Assembly (NCBI RefSeq): GCF_019207025.1
Contig: NZ_JAEEGC010000018.1
Span: 24,266 to 88,265, forward strand
Length of the DNA: 64,000 bases
Direction of reading: 5' to 3'
Origin: Clostridium thailandense
GTDB lineage: Bacteria; Bacillota; Clostridia; Clostridiales; Clostridiaceae
Shown here: in pieces, positions 44,247 to 51,848 of the stretch
Layout of the letters: every line of letters begins with the position of its first letter
Numbering within the stretch: position 1 is the stretch's first letter
Program-made: the position numbers and the translations under genes
The notes under the pieces: model-generated
The model's database searches: none
Told to the model about the DNA's origin: nothing
Seen by the model: only the letters and a program-made list of their open reading frames with translations

Positions 44247-44552
44247 TTTTTTGAAGCAACAACGGACAGTCTTCGCTAATGCTATTAGTCAAGAGTTTTT
44301 GAAATGTAAAATTTTTAAAGGTATTGAAATTACTTCAGGGGTGTAAAATTTGGTGATTTGGCGATAATTAAAACTAAATAACCCCAAATATAGCCACAGA
44401 TATATTTGAGCGTAAGTAGCTATTTTAATTAATTTAAAAAGCATGTACAAAAAGTCATATTATAAAACTAAATGTATTATAAAGTTGGCTAATAATAGAA
44501 AAGTTAGACAAAATATGATAACATATAAACTATATGGAAAGGAGATGAAATA

Positions 44553-44903
44553 ATGGAAAGTAGAATAGAAGAAAAAAGAAGAGCAGAAATAAGTATGCAC
44601 TTTTCAGAATTTGAAATGCCTCCTATGCAGGATATATTAATAGTAGGTAAAAGAGCTCCAATTGGTCCAGAGGCTGCCAGAAGAATGGTAGATATACTTT
44701 CTCCAGATCAATATGAAATAGTTAGAATCGAACACCCCAATGTTGAAGCAATTGTAATAAGAAAATTTTTATTAAGTATGATACCAAAAGACAAACTAAT
44801 TTCTATTATAATGGAAGAAGGAGGCAAAATTGCTAACGAATCCATGATTATAAGAGCACAGATTAATATAACTGTTCATGTTAGCAAGTCTATTGAGTTA
44901 TGA
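44553..44903 (+). CDS. Hypothetical 116-residue protein coupled to the GGDEF gene
   Basis: The protein is soluble and mixed alpha/beta, with KRRAEISMHFSEFEMPPMQD at the N-terminus and a C-terminal strand-like INITVHVSKSIEL. I do not recognise it. AAGGAG lies 7 bases before the ATG. Its TGA stop overlaps the ATG of the diguanylate cyclase gene (ATGA), so the two are translated together. It may tune or localise that enzyme. Confidence 0.65.
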   Translation: MESRIEEKRRAEISMHFSEFEMPPMQDILIVGKRAPIGPEAARRMVDILSPDQYEIVRIEHPNVEAIVIRKFLLSMIPKDKLISIIMEEGGKIANESMIIRAQINITVHVSKSIEL

Positions 44904-45757
44904 TACGGACTGCTTTAAATATAATAGATAAGAATTTTATAAAAGTTGATATTTTAAATGGCGTCAGAAGAGTACAGAATGTTTTTTATGAAAAAAATAT
45001 TGATTGCTTTGCTGTCTATGATAAGGAAAAACTGGTTGGTGTAGTCACACAAAAGGAATTAGTTACTGCACATCCCAATAGAATAATTGCTGATGCTATG
45101 ACAAGTCAATATAGATGTGTGGATTCTTCAACATCTGTGTGGGAAATTAAGGGGATATTTGATTCTAATAAGGACTTATGTGTAATATTTGTAGAAGAAA
45201 AAAATGAAATTAAAGGTTTTTTGACAAGAACAATCTTAAAAATGGAATTAGCAAGACATATTGATTTACTTACTGGACTTTATAAAAGTGATTACATATT
45301 TTACAATACATATAATTTAATAAGTAATGGAAATGAAATATCATTAATTTTTATTGACTTAAACAATTTTGGACAAATTGATAAAAAGTATGGACATATA
45401 AATGGAGATATAATATTAAAAAATATAGCTCAAATATTAAAAGAAAATGTTGCCTCTGACACTTATTTATGTAGATATGCAGGAGATGAATTTGCGGTAT
45501 TGACACCTTACTGTATTGAGAACTGTAAACTATTTGCAGAAAAATTGATAAAGGCTATAGATACATATGAATTTCCAAATAATATACCTGTTTCAGCGTC
45601 AATAGGAATTACAGGATATAAGCCTCACAATAAGATAACAGATAACACTCTAAACATTGCAAATAAGCTAATAAATATAGCAAGTTTAGCATCCACAAAA
45701 GCAAAAAAAGACATTAGTAAATCAATTGTTATTGAATATATGGATGCAATTGCATAA
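44900..45757 (+). CDS. CBS-pair/GGDEF diguanylate cyclase
   Basis: The 285-residue protein has an N-terminal CBS pair (about 10-115; DKEKLVGVVTQKELV and IKGFLTRTIL). A GGDEF domain follows (about 125-280), with LTGLYKSDYI, LIFIDLNNFGQI and the active-site loop RYAGDEFAVL (AGDEF, a known functional variant). It has no membrane helix, so it is probably a cytoplasmic adenylate-sensing cyclase making c-di-GMP. A c-di-GMP-I riboswitch begins 30 bases after its stop codon. Confidence 0.88.
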   Translation: MIRTALNIIDKNFIKVDILNGVRRVQNVFYEKNIDCFAVYDKEKLVGVVTQKELVTAHPNRIIADAMTSQYRCVDSSTSVWEIKGIFDSNKDLCVIFVEEKNEIKGFLTRTILKMELARHIDLLTGLYKSDYIFYNTYNLISNGNEISLIFIDLNNFGQIDKKYGHINGDIILKNIAQILKENVASDTYLCRYAGDEFAVLTPYCIENCKLFAEKLIKAIDTYEFPNNIPVSASIGITGYKPHNKITDNTLNIANKLINIASLASTKAKKDISKSIVIEYMDAIA

Positions 45758-45786
45758 ATTTTAGCAACTCATTTGTATATTTTTGT

Positions 45787-45868
45787 AAAGGGCAAACCCA
45801 TTGAAAGATGGGGACGCAAAGCCATGAGTCTAAAGCAATTTTAACTGCTATGACAGTCAGGTTGCCAA
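45787..45868 (+). promoter_or_regulatory. Cyclic-di-GMP-I (GEMM) riboswitch
   Basis: The conserved core is present in order: GGCAAACC, a GAAA tetraloop, GGGACGCAAAGC, a T-A-A bulge, a second helix, ATGACAG and a closing GGTTGCC. Together they form the two-helix GEMM fold closed by GGCAA/TTGCC. A terminator follows at 45889. The TTGCC of the closing stem can instead pair with GGCAA at 45894-45898 in the terminator. Ligand binding should therefore free the terminator and turn transcription off. Confidence 0.9.
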
Positions 45869-45888
45869 TAAAATAATAAACTTACTCG

Positions 45889-45921
45889 TGGTGGGCAATG
45901 TCTTTTATGCCTGCCATTTTT
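45889..45921 (+). terminator. Riboswitch-controlled terminator
   Basis: TGGTGGGCA (45889-45897) pairs with TGCCTGCCA (45908-45916) with two G-U pairs, followed by TTTTTAT. No open frame longer than a few codons begins behind it. Confidence 0.75.
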
Positions 45922-46005
45922 ATAAAATTTAATACAATCTTTTCTTTTATCCATAACAGAACTCTAACATGAATAACTATTCTTTTGTATTATGATTTCC
46001 TTATA

Positions 46006-46041
46006 TTTCAAACTTATATGAAAACTTATATAAGTTTGAAA
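46006..46041. promoter_or_regulatory. Perfect 14-bp inverted repeat
   Basis: TTTCAAACTTATAT (46006-46019) and ATATAAGTTTGAAA (46028-46041) are exact complements with an 8-base loop. It may be an operator or an RNA hairpin in the riboswitch transcript. Confidence 0.45.
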
Positions 46042-46113
46042 GTTAATTTTCTTTATTTGATTGTCAGTTAAAACACTCGTATCGAATTTTAAGATTTCCT
46101 AGTTACGTATAAA

Positions 46114-46206
46114 GAAAAATTACTGATGAAGATAGGCAATATTATTATTAAAAATCTGAAAATTGAATAAATTACCAGTATATAAAAAACACAAAAAGGT
46201 CAATAT
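46114..46206 (+). pseudogene. Fossil of the 3' end of the sugar acetyltransferase gene
   Basis: This stretch matches 38382-38472 (ACTGATGAAGA, then ATTGAATAAATTACCA) with scattered substitutions. It covers the last ~18 codons, the stop and about 35 bases of trailer. The reading frame is not preserved. Confidence 0.75.
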
Positions 46207-46240
46207 AATAGTGTAGGGTATGTAACAGTTGAGCCAAGAT

Positions 46241-46606
46241 TTATATATGCTTTAATATAGAGGTGTATGTGATTCGGCCAACGATTATATATGGGTTATC
46301 ATAACTAGCTTATATATAGTCAGAGGGAAGATTCTATATTGTGAGGAAAAGCTTTAATATAGTCGATTAAAATTGATTATATTAAGGTTCCAACTTATGA
46401 TATAGGGTCGAGCTAAAATTATATGGAGTGTTGAGATGGTTATATATAGCTGAAAGGTTATATATAGTTGTGTAGATATTTTATATAGTCGAAGAAACCA
46501 TTATTATGGGTAATGAACTGCTTTATTATGGTGGAAACATCATAGTGAGGTAATACAGGTTATCTATAGTGGTGTAACTTAGATTGTTATGTGCTTTATA
46601 TAGAAG
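46241..46606 (+). repeat. Degenerate array of TTATATAG-like motifs with a 21-22 bp period
   Basis: Motif starts are at 46241, 46285, 46310, 46332, 46354, 46377, 46395, 46419, 46440, 46458, 46481, 46501, 46523, 46560 and 46596. From 46310 to 46523 the steps are 18-24 bp, with a mean near 21. Best copies read TTATATATAG or TTATATAGTCG; the spacers differ in sequence but are often G-rich. The period equals two helical turns. No open frame covers it. Confidence 0.6.
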
Positions 46607-46645
46607 AACTATAATTGGAGTTGTATTCCAGTTATAGTTCTTTTT
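46605..46645 (+). terminator. Terminator closing the repeat array
   Basis: AGAACTATAATTGGA (46605-46619) pairs with TCCAGTTATAGTTCT (46627-46641) with one G-T pair, followed by TTTTAT. It faces plus, although no plus-strand gene lies upstream since 45757. Confidence 0.75.
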
Positions 46646-46659
46646 ATAGCTAAAAGCAC

Positions 46660-46772
46660 ATATTAGCCTAGCACCGCTGGGGTCATCACAGAAACTGGAA
46701 GTTTCTGTTTGATGATGCAGTGAAAAGATGAGTGAATCAGCTGAATTTAAGCAGGCTGGTTCATTATTTTTT
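46660..46772 (+). ncRNA. Possible structured small RNA with its own terminator
   Basis: The stretch contains a CAGAAACT / AGTTTCTG hairpin (46689-46707) extended by CATCA / TGATG. It ends in TGAATCAGC (46733-46741) paired with GCTGGTTCA (46755-46763) and TTATTTTTT. It encodes nothing. I could not match it to a riboswitch class I know. Confidence 0.35.
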
Positions 46773-46793
46773 AGTAGTTAACATAGGCTCAAA

Positions 46794-47459
46794 TTAATTC
46801 TCACTTGCAAGCCCATTTAAAGCTTCAATATTTATAATTCTATAGCCATAGATAGTTTTTTGAAGTATCCCTTTTTTTACAAAATCAGCTATAACATATA
46901 AGAGATGTCTATAAGTTACTCCTAGATATTCAGAGGCTTCAGTATGTTTCTCGGAATAAATTCCACTGTGAGCTGTAATCTGAATAAATTTAGCAAGACG
47001 GTTTTCCAAAGGATATGCCATATTATGTGTGTAAATACGTGAATTGTTGTCGGCTTTCTTACTTAGATATATACATAGACCCCGAAGAAACACAGGGTCA
47101 TCCAATAAAGTTTTACGGATTTGTTCCATGGGCAAAGCAATGCAAGTTAATGTAACCATAGCTTGTATGCCAACTGTCTTCTGCTTAGCATTAAGAAGCT
47201 CCATTTCACCTATAAAACAAGGTGCATACAAAAAATTTACCAATGAAACTTTTCCATTGCTGTGGGTAATATATGCCTTTGCTTGACCTTCTGCCACAAA
47301 ATAAAGATAATCTGGATTTTGCCCTTCATATAGTATGAATTCATTAGCTTCAAAACGATGTAATTGTGCATAAGAAAGAATGCTCTCAGAAAAATAATTA
47401 AAAAATCCTGATTGCTCTGCAGTATTTCTAATTTCCTCTAATGATGTAACTTTTTCCAT
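46794..47459 (-). CDS. Crp/Fnr-family transcriptional regulator (YeiL-like)
   Basis: The 221-residue protein has a cyclic-nucleotide-binding-type beta-roll (about 20-130; YLYFVAEGQAKAYITHSNG, CFIGEMELL) and a C-terminal winged helix (about 165-215; ASEYLGVTYRHLLYVIADF). The phosphate-binding cassette lacks the usual Arg-Ser, so cAMP binding is unlikely. There are no clustered N-terminal Cys for an Fe-S centre. It is divergent from the MFS transporter with 95 bp between, and probably controls it. Confidence 0.85.
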   Translation of the reverse strand: MEKVTSLEEIRNTAEQSGFFNYFSESILSYAQLHRFEANEFILYEGQNPDYLYFVAEGQAKAYITHSNGKVSLVNFLYAPCFIGEMELLNAKQKTVGIQAMVTLTCIALPMEQIRKTLLDDPVFLRGLCIYLSKKADNNSRIYTHNMAYPLENRLAKFIQITAHSGIYSEKHTEASEYLGVTYRHLLYVIADFVKKGILQKTIYGYRIINIEALNGLASEN

Positions 47460-47553
47460 GATTAACCTCCAGCCCTATGAGATTTCTCATATAATTGTAC
47501 AATCTATTTTGATATAATTCAACAAAAGGAAATTACAGATTGGAAGTGAAATC

Positions 47554-48738
47554 ATGGATAGCAGTAAATCCGCTAAAAATGCTACATTACAATATGCCTT
47601 CTTACAGTCAATGCTATGGGGCAATTTTGGTGTACTAATTTGCTATGCAGGCAAATATTGTCTTGCTCAGGGGCTTACCAATACTCAGTATGGAGTTATC
47701 TTTGGTGTAGTGTCAGGAAGTGCATTTATACTTCAGATTTTACTTGCGCAAATTATAGGAAATGGCACTAGACGATATACCCTTAGAAGGGTAATACTTT
47801 TTGAAGCAGGAATTACCTTTATATGTGGAGTTCTGCTGTATACTACCAGCATTCATGGATACTTTGCAGTATCTCTCATTGCCCTTATGTGCATCTTATT
47901 ACAAACCTATCCTGCTATAATCGATTCTTTTGGTATGGAAAAAATACAGATTGGTATGGTTATTAATCTTGGCATGGCTCGCGGCTGTGGCTCCTTTGCT
48001 TATAGCATACTTACCTATTTATGTGGCTGGTGTATTATGATCTTTGGTATAAAAGCAGTGCCTTTTATAGGCAGTCTTTTAGCTCTTGCATTATTTTATG
48101 GAACTTGGTCATTTCCTAAGGGAAAAGCTGAAACAAACCAGAAACTTATTGATAGTTCTAGGAAGGAAAAGTTGTGGAATATAAGATTTGTTCTGGCACT
48201 AACAGGCTTCTTTCTTTTATATGCCAGTCATAATTTTCTGTGTAACTATATGTATCAGATTGTGGTGACTCGCAGTGGTAACGAGTCTACATTAGGCACA
48301 GTTACTGCTTTTGGAGCCATGCTGGAACTACCAGCTATGTTTCTTATAGTAAACCTTATGAAGGTAAAACGCTGCGATTTCTGGCTTAAAATTTCTGGCG
48401 TTTTTATAACAATGAAAGCGCTTATTTACTTTATATCTAACTCAATGACTGGGCTATATATAGCACAATTAATGCAGCTAGGCGGCTTTTCTCTTTTTTC
48501 TATCAGTGCTGTTTATTATATAGGTTCCACCGTATCTGTTGAAAATTCTATTCATGGTCAAACCTATCGTGCTGCTGCCTGTACTTTCAGCAATTTACTG
48601 GCATATTTTCTTGGTGGTGTAGTTTGTGACTATTTTGGACCACAAGCTGTTATTATATGCTCAATAGTCTGTGGACTCACTGGAAGTATAATACTGTTTC
48701 TTTCCTGCTATAAAGTTGACAAGGTAGTAGGACTATAG
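47554..48738 (+). CDS. MFS transporter (MFS_1-like, 12 helices)
   Basis: The 394-residue membrane protein has 12 predicted helices. The first pair is separated by GLTNTQYGVIFG, and the loop between helices 2 and 3 (NGTRRYTLRRVI) is basic. Sequence type is near the nucleoside/oligosaccharide-proton symporter-like MFS group. The substrate is unknown. The start has GGAAGTG upstream, and the gene is divergent from the Crp/Fnr-type regulator. Confidence 0.85.
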   Translation: MDSSKSAKNATLQYAFLQSMLWGNFGVLICYAGKYCLAQGLTNTQYGVIFGVVSGSAFILQILLAQIIGNGTRRYTLRRVILFEAGITFICGVLLYTTSIHGYFAVSLIALMCILLQTYPAIIDSFGMEKIQIGMVINLGMARGCGSFAYSILTYLCGWCIMIFGIKAVPFIGSLLALALFYGTWSFPKGKAETNQKLIDSSRKEKLWNIRFVLALTGFFLLYASHNFLCNYMYQIVVTRSGNESTLGTVTAFGAMLELPAMFLIVNLMKVKRCDFWLKISGVFITMKALIYFISNSMTGLYIAQLMQLGGFSLFSISAVYYIGSTVSVENSIHGQTYRAAACTFSNLLAYFLGGVVCDYFGPQAVIICSIVCGLTGSIILFLSCYKVDKVVGL

Positions 48739-48786
48739 AAAGTACCCTAAAGGTGTGGAATTTGGTAATAATTTCATATTGATGTT

Positions 48787-48922
48787 TCCTAAATAATTTA
48801 CTCAATTATATGTTAATGGTAAAATGTGTGGAAATTAAATTATGGGAGAGAATACATTTATGGCAAAAAAAGAAAAAAATATTAAATGAAAAACCATATA
48901 AGTTATTTGGAGAAGAATTATT
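48787..48922 (+). pseudogene. Fossil of the 5' region of the sugar acetyltransferase gene
   Basis: Bases 48787-48922 match 37767-37901, including leader, ribosome binding site (GGGAGAG), start codon and about 20 codons. A base gained or lost in the A-run after codon 6 shifts the frame to an immediate TGA. The match then ends. Together with 46114-46206 it represents opposite ends of the same gene, on either side of the Crp/MFS pair. Confidence 0.8.
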
Positions 48923-49056
48923 TTATATTTTCTTTAAGAATTTATCTGTGAATATATACCTGATATGCTCATAAAGTGAATATAATGTAAAATCATTGAT
49001 TAATTTACATTATAGGGATATAATTAGCTATAAGTAAAAAGATAAATTAAATATAT

Positions 49057-49113
49057 TAGCCTAAGCTTTAGACTATCAAAACAGCTTCAAAGCAATCTAA
49101 ATTACTTAGGCTA
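49057..49113 (+). promoter_or_regulatory. Nested hairpin in the leader of the secreted-protein gene
   Basis: TAGCCTAAG (49057-49065) pairs with CTTAGGCTA (49105-49113). Inside it TTTAGA pairs with TCTAAA and GCTT with AAGC. It lies 84 bases before the start codon. It may be a terminator, an attenuator or an mRNA stabiliser. Confidence 0.45.
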
Positions 49114-49196
49114 TTTAACTAAGTTGGAGGATTCAAATATAAAATTTGAACTTTCACTTGTTAATTATTATTTATTATTTAGGGGGAGAATTATCA

Positions 49197-50450
49197 ATGA
49201 TAAACAAAAAAGTCAGTAAATTATTAGGACCAGTTCTTGGAGTTATGAGTTTTATGTTAACCATGGGCACATTAGAAATGTCAGCTTTAGCAGATAGCAA
49301 TGTACAAGCAGCTTCTACTTATGTAAATAGTACTACCTCTGCTGCTTCTGCTTATAAAGATTATTCAGTGAATATAAATAAGAGTGTTACTCAAAATGGA
49401 TTAAAGGTAACCTTAGAAAAAGCAGTGGTAACAAAGCATAAATTAAATGCAGTGATTAAAGTAGAAAGTGATCAACCCTTTGATAAAACTAAATTTAATG
49501 AAAATTGCATATTTCAATTACTTTATGGTGAAACTCATCGAAGGGGAGAAGGCATGTCCATTGAGTATCCAGATGATAAAACTCAATTAATCACTATTGA
49601 TAAAAATACTGATGACGAAGAATTTCCTGAAAGTGGTGATTTAAGGCTAGATGTAGTATTCCCTACTTATAAAGTCAACATAGGCATGGATGCAAATGCG
49701 GATTTTTCAGAATCATTTAAGAACATAATTGAAAAAGATTTATCGACAAAAATTCCTGGATCTGATTCCACATTAAATAAATTAGAGTCTGATGTTTTAG
49801 GAACAACAGTTACTTATACTGAACCTCAAAAAGATTATAATGATGGCTATATGAACTCTTCAATTATCTTAAAGGTTGGGGACAAAATGTATAAGTTAAG
49901 ATCTTCTGGAAGTTCTTCAGATGGTAAAGAAACAAAAGGAACTTATGAATCAAAGGCAGTTACTTATGATACTCTTAAAGATGAAAAAAATATAAGCATA
50001 ATACCTTTAACTTGTAATATAACTTGGGAGGAATTTAGAAAAGCACATGAAAATGATAATAAAAAAGAAGATACAAATAAGGAAACAACCAATAATGTAA
50101 GCTATTTAAAATCTTTCGATTTCTCTGACGGAAGTAAAGGAAGCATATATAACATTGAAAGAAATGATAATACTGTAAAAGTATATTGTAAAGGAAGTTC
50201 AGAAAAAGCAAGTTTATTAATGGCCAGTAACATGAGCTTGTATTGTAAGTTTATAGAAGGTCAAGTTGATTATTCTAATTATGACAGCGATAAATATATG
50301 AGTTTCTATAAAGATCCAAATGTTGCTCTTGGATATATCGTAGAGTTTAATAATGTAGAAAAAGATAAAGCATTAGAGCTAGTTTCTAGAGATGATATAG
50401 GACAAATAGATAGATATAATCTAGGAAGTGAAATACAAATTTCTAAATAA
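49197..50450 (+). CDS. Secreted protein, DUF4179-ectodomain-like
   Basis: The ATG at 49197 is preferred because AGGGGGAGA lies 7 bases upstream. The signal peptide then begins immediately (MINKKVSKLLGPVLGVMSF, cleavage near ALA-DS). The mature ~385-residue protein begins with Ser/Ala-rich sequence. A beta-rich domain follows (YSVNINKSVTQNGLKVTLEK) that resembles the extracellular part of DUF4179 anti-sigma-type proteins, but with no membrane anchor. A Lys/Asp/Asn linker (about 290-310) leads to a second beta domain. The role is unknown. A strong terminator follows. Confidence 0.65.
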   Translation: MINKKVSKLLGPVLGVMSFMLTMGTLEMSALADSNVQAASTYVNSTTSAASAYKDYSVNINKSVTQNGLKVTLEKAVVTKHKLNAVIKVESDQPFDKTKFNENCIFQLLYGETHRRGEGMSIEYPDDKTQLITIDKNTDDEEFPESGDLRLDVVFPTYKVNIGMDANADFSESFKNIIEKDLSTKIPGSDSTLNKLESDVLGTTVTYTEPQKDYNDGYMNSSIILKVGDKMYKLRSSGSSSDGKETKGTYESKAVTYDTLKDEKNISIIPLTCNITWEEFRKAHENDNKKEDTNKETTNNVSYLKSFDFSDGSKGSIYNIERNDNTVKVYCKGSSEKASLLMASNMSLYCKFIEGQVDYSNYDSDKYMSFYKDPNVALGYIVEFNNVEKDKALELVSRDDIGQIDRYNLGSEIQISK

Positions 50451-50458
50451 AATTAGGA

Positions 50459-50499
50459 ACACCATTGAAAGCATTGATTTAGAGTGCTTTCAATGGTGT
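50459..50499. terminator. Strong symmetric terminator between convergent genes
   Basis: ACACCATTGAAAGCA (50459-50473) is the exact complement of TGCTTTCAATGGTGT (50485-50499). It serves the secreted-protein gene and lysA. The left arm and loop recur at 3192. Confidence 0.75.
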
Positions 50500-50505
50500 T
50501 AGCAT

Positions 50506-51744
50506 TTAAAATATCAAGGTAGCAAAATAATCATCAGCTGTTTCAGCACGTCGAATCATCTTTACTGTTCCATCGGTGCAAAGCAATAATTCTGCAGCAC
50601 GGAGTTTTCCATTGAAGTTGTAGCTGTGGGAGTAAGTATATGCACCAGCATCATGAAATACCAATATATTGCCTTCTTCGATGTAAGGAAGAGGTCTATC
50701 AATGGCAAACCTATCCCTATCCTCACATAATGCACCTGTTATATCATATACATGGTTACATTCTTTATTTTCCTTACCCATTACAGAAACATGATAATAA
50801 TTATTATACCTGGCAGGACTCATAAAGCTATTTGTGGAAGCATCAAGCCCTATAAAACTCTTATAAGTTTTTTTTACATGCAGAACTGAGGAAACAAAAT
50901 ACCCATAAGGTCCTGTCATGTATATTCCAAGCTCTGTAAATAATGAAATTGGATTAAGTCCTGCCTTTACGATAGTTTCATCATAAGCTTTTTTTATGCA
51001 GCTGCTTATTGCTTCAATATCTGCTGGAGAATTTTCTGGTAAAAAAGGAATACCAATTCCCCCTGCTAAGTTAATAAAATCAACCCTTATTCCTGTGTTT
51101 CTGTATAAATCCACTACATATTGAAAAACTTTATGAGAGTTATCTCCAAAGTAATTGGCATCTCTTTTATGGCATCCAAATTGGGCGTGAATTCCAAAAT
51201 GTTTTACTCCTAATTTTTGAAGCTTTCTAAAGGCATCATAAATCTGTTCCTTTGTGGAGCCAAACTTACTATTTTTAAAATTTATAGTGACTTTATCCTC
51301 ATACATTATATCTTCACCAAGATTAAGTCTGCAGCATATAGTTTCAGGTATACCTGTACAATTATTTAAAAAATTAATATGAGCAGTATCATCTAGATTG
51401 ATAATAGCACCTAGCTTTTTAGCTAGGGCATATTCCTCAGATGTAGTTACATTAGAGGTAAACATGATATCTTTATCTGAAAAGCCGCATTTATGGGCTA
51501 GCATTAATTCAACTTTTGAGGAACAATCTACTCCACAGCCTTCTTCTTTAAAAATCTTGAGAATATATGGATTTGGATTGGATTTAATTGCAAAATATTC
51601 ATGATAACAATTATTCCATGAAAATGCTTTTTTTAAATTTTTGACGTTTTCACGGATTGCCTTTTCATCATAAATATAAAAGGGTGTTGGAAATTCCGAA
51701 ACAATGTTTTTAAGTTTATCATAGGAAAATGGAACCTTCTTCAT
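50506..51744 (-). CDS. lysA: Diaminopimelate decarboxylase-type PLP enzyme
   Basis: The 412-residue fold-type III decarboxylase has the PLP lysine in YFAIKSNPNP (about residue 54), HAQFGCH, LAGGIGIPF for phosphate binding, and the C-terminal motif CEDRDRFA with the active-site Cys, followed by HDAGAYTYSHSYNFNGK. By family it makes lysine from meso-diaminopimelate. Some members decarboxylate other substrates, and the E-P-G-R motif reads E-L-G-I here, which weakens the exact assignment. It is divergent from a MocR regulator, which may respond to PLP or the amino acid. Confidence 0.8.
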   Translation of the reverse strand: MKKVPFSYDKLKNIVSEFPTPFYIYDEKAIRENVKNLKKAFSWNNCYHEYFAIKSNPNPYILKIFKEEGCGVDCSSKVELMLAHKCGFSDKDIMFTSNVTTSEEYALAKKLGAIINLDDTAHINFLNNCTGIPETICCRLNLGEDIMYEDKVTINFKNSKFGSTKEQIYDAFRKLQKLGVKHFGIHAQFGCHKRDANYFGDNSHKVFQYVVDLYRNTGIRVDFINLAGGIGIPFLPENSPADIEAISSCIKKAYDETIVKAGLNPISLFTELGIYMTGPYGYFVSSVLHVKKTYKSFIGLDASTNSFMSPARYNNYYHVSVMGKENKECNHVYDITGALCEDRDRFAIDRPLPYIEEGNILVFHDAGAYTYSHSYNFNGKLRAAELLLCTDGTVKMIRRAETADDYFATLIF

Positions 51745-51805
51745 TTTACATTACTCCTTTTTCTTTGTGATATAATAATTTTAGTGGAAATAAAATGAGA
51801 AAACC

Positions 51806-51836
51806 AGTATAGAAATTCAAAGGTATACTAGTATAG
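51806..51836. promoter_or_regulatory. Candidate MocR operator between lysA-like gene and mocR
   Basis: AGTATAG occurs as a direct repeat at 51806-51812 and 51830-51836. The second copy is part of the 12-bp palindrome TATACTAGTATA (51824-51835). Mixed direct and inverted half-sites are typical of MocR targets. Confidence 0.5.
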
Positions 51837-51848
51837 ATGGGGGAGAGT

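Noticed and set aside
46241..46606. Array considered as a CRISPR array
   Set aside because: Repeats are only 8-11 bases, poorly conserved and AT-only; period is about 21 bp; no cas genes are present.
46660..46772. T-box or known riboswitch in the 46.7-kb RNA-like segment
   Set aside because: The TGGN-ACCGCG T-box core and the conserved cores of riboswitch classes I know are absent.
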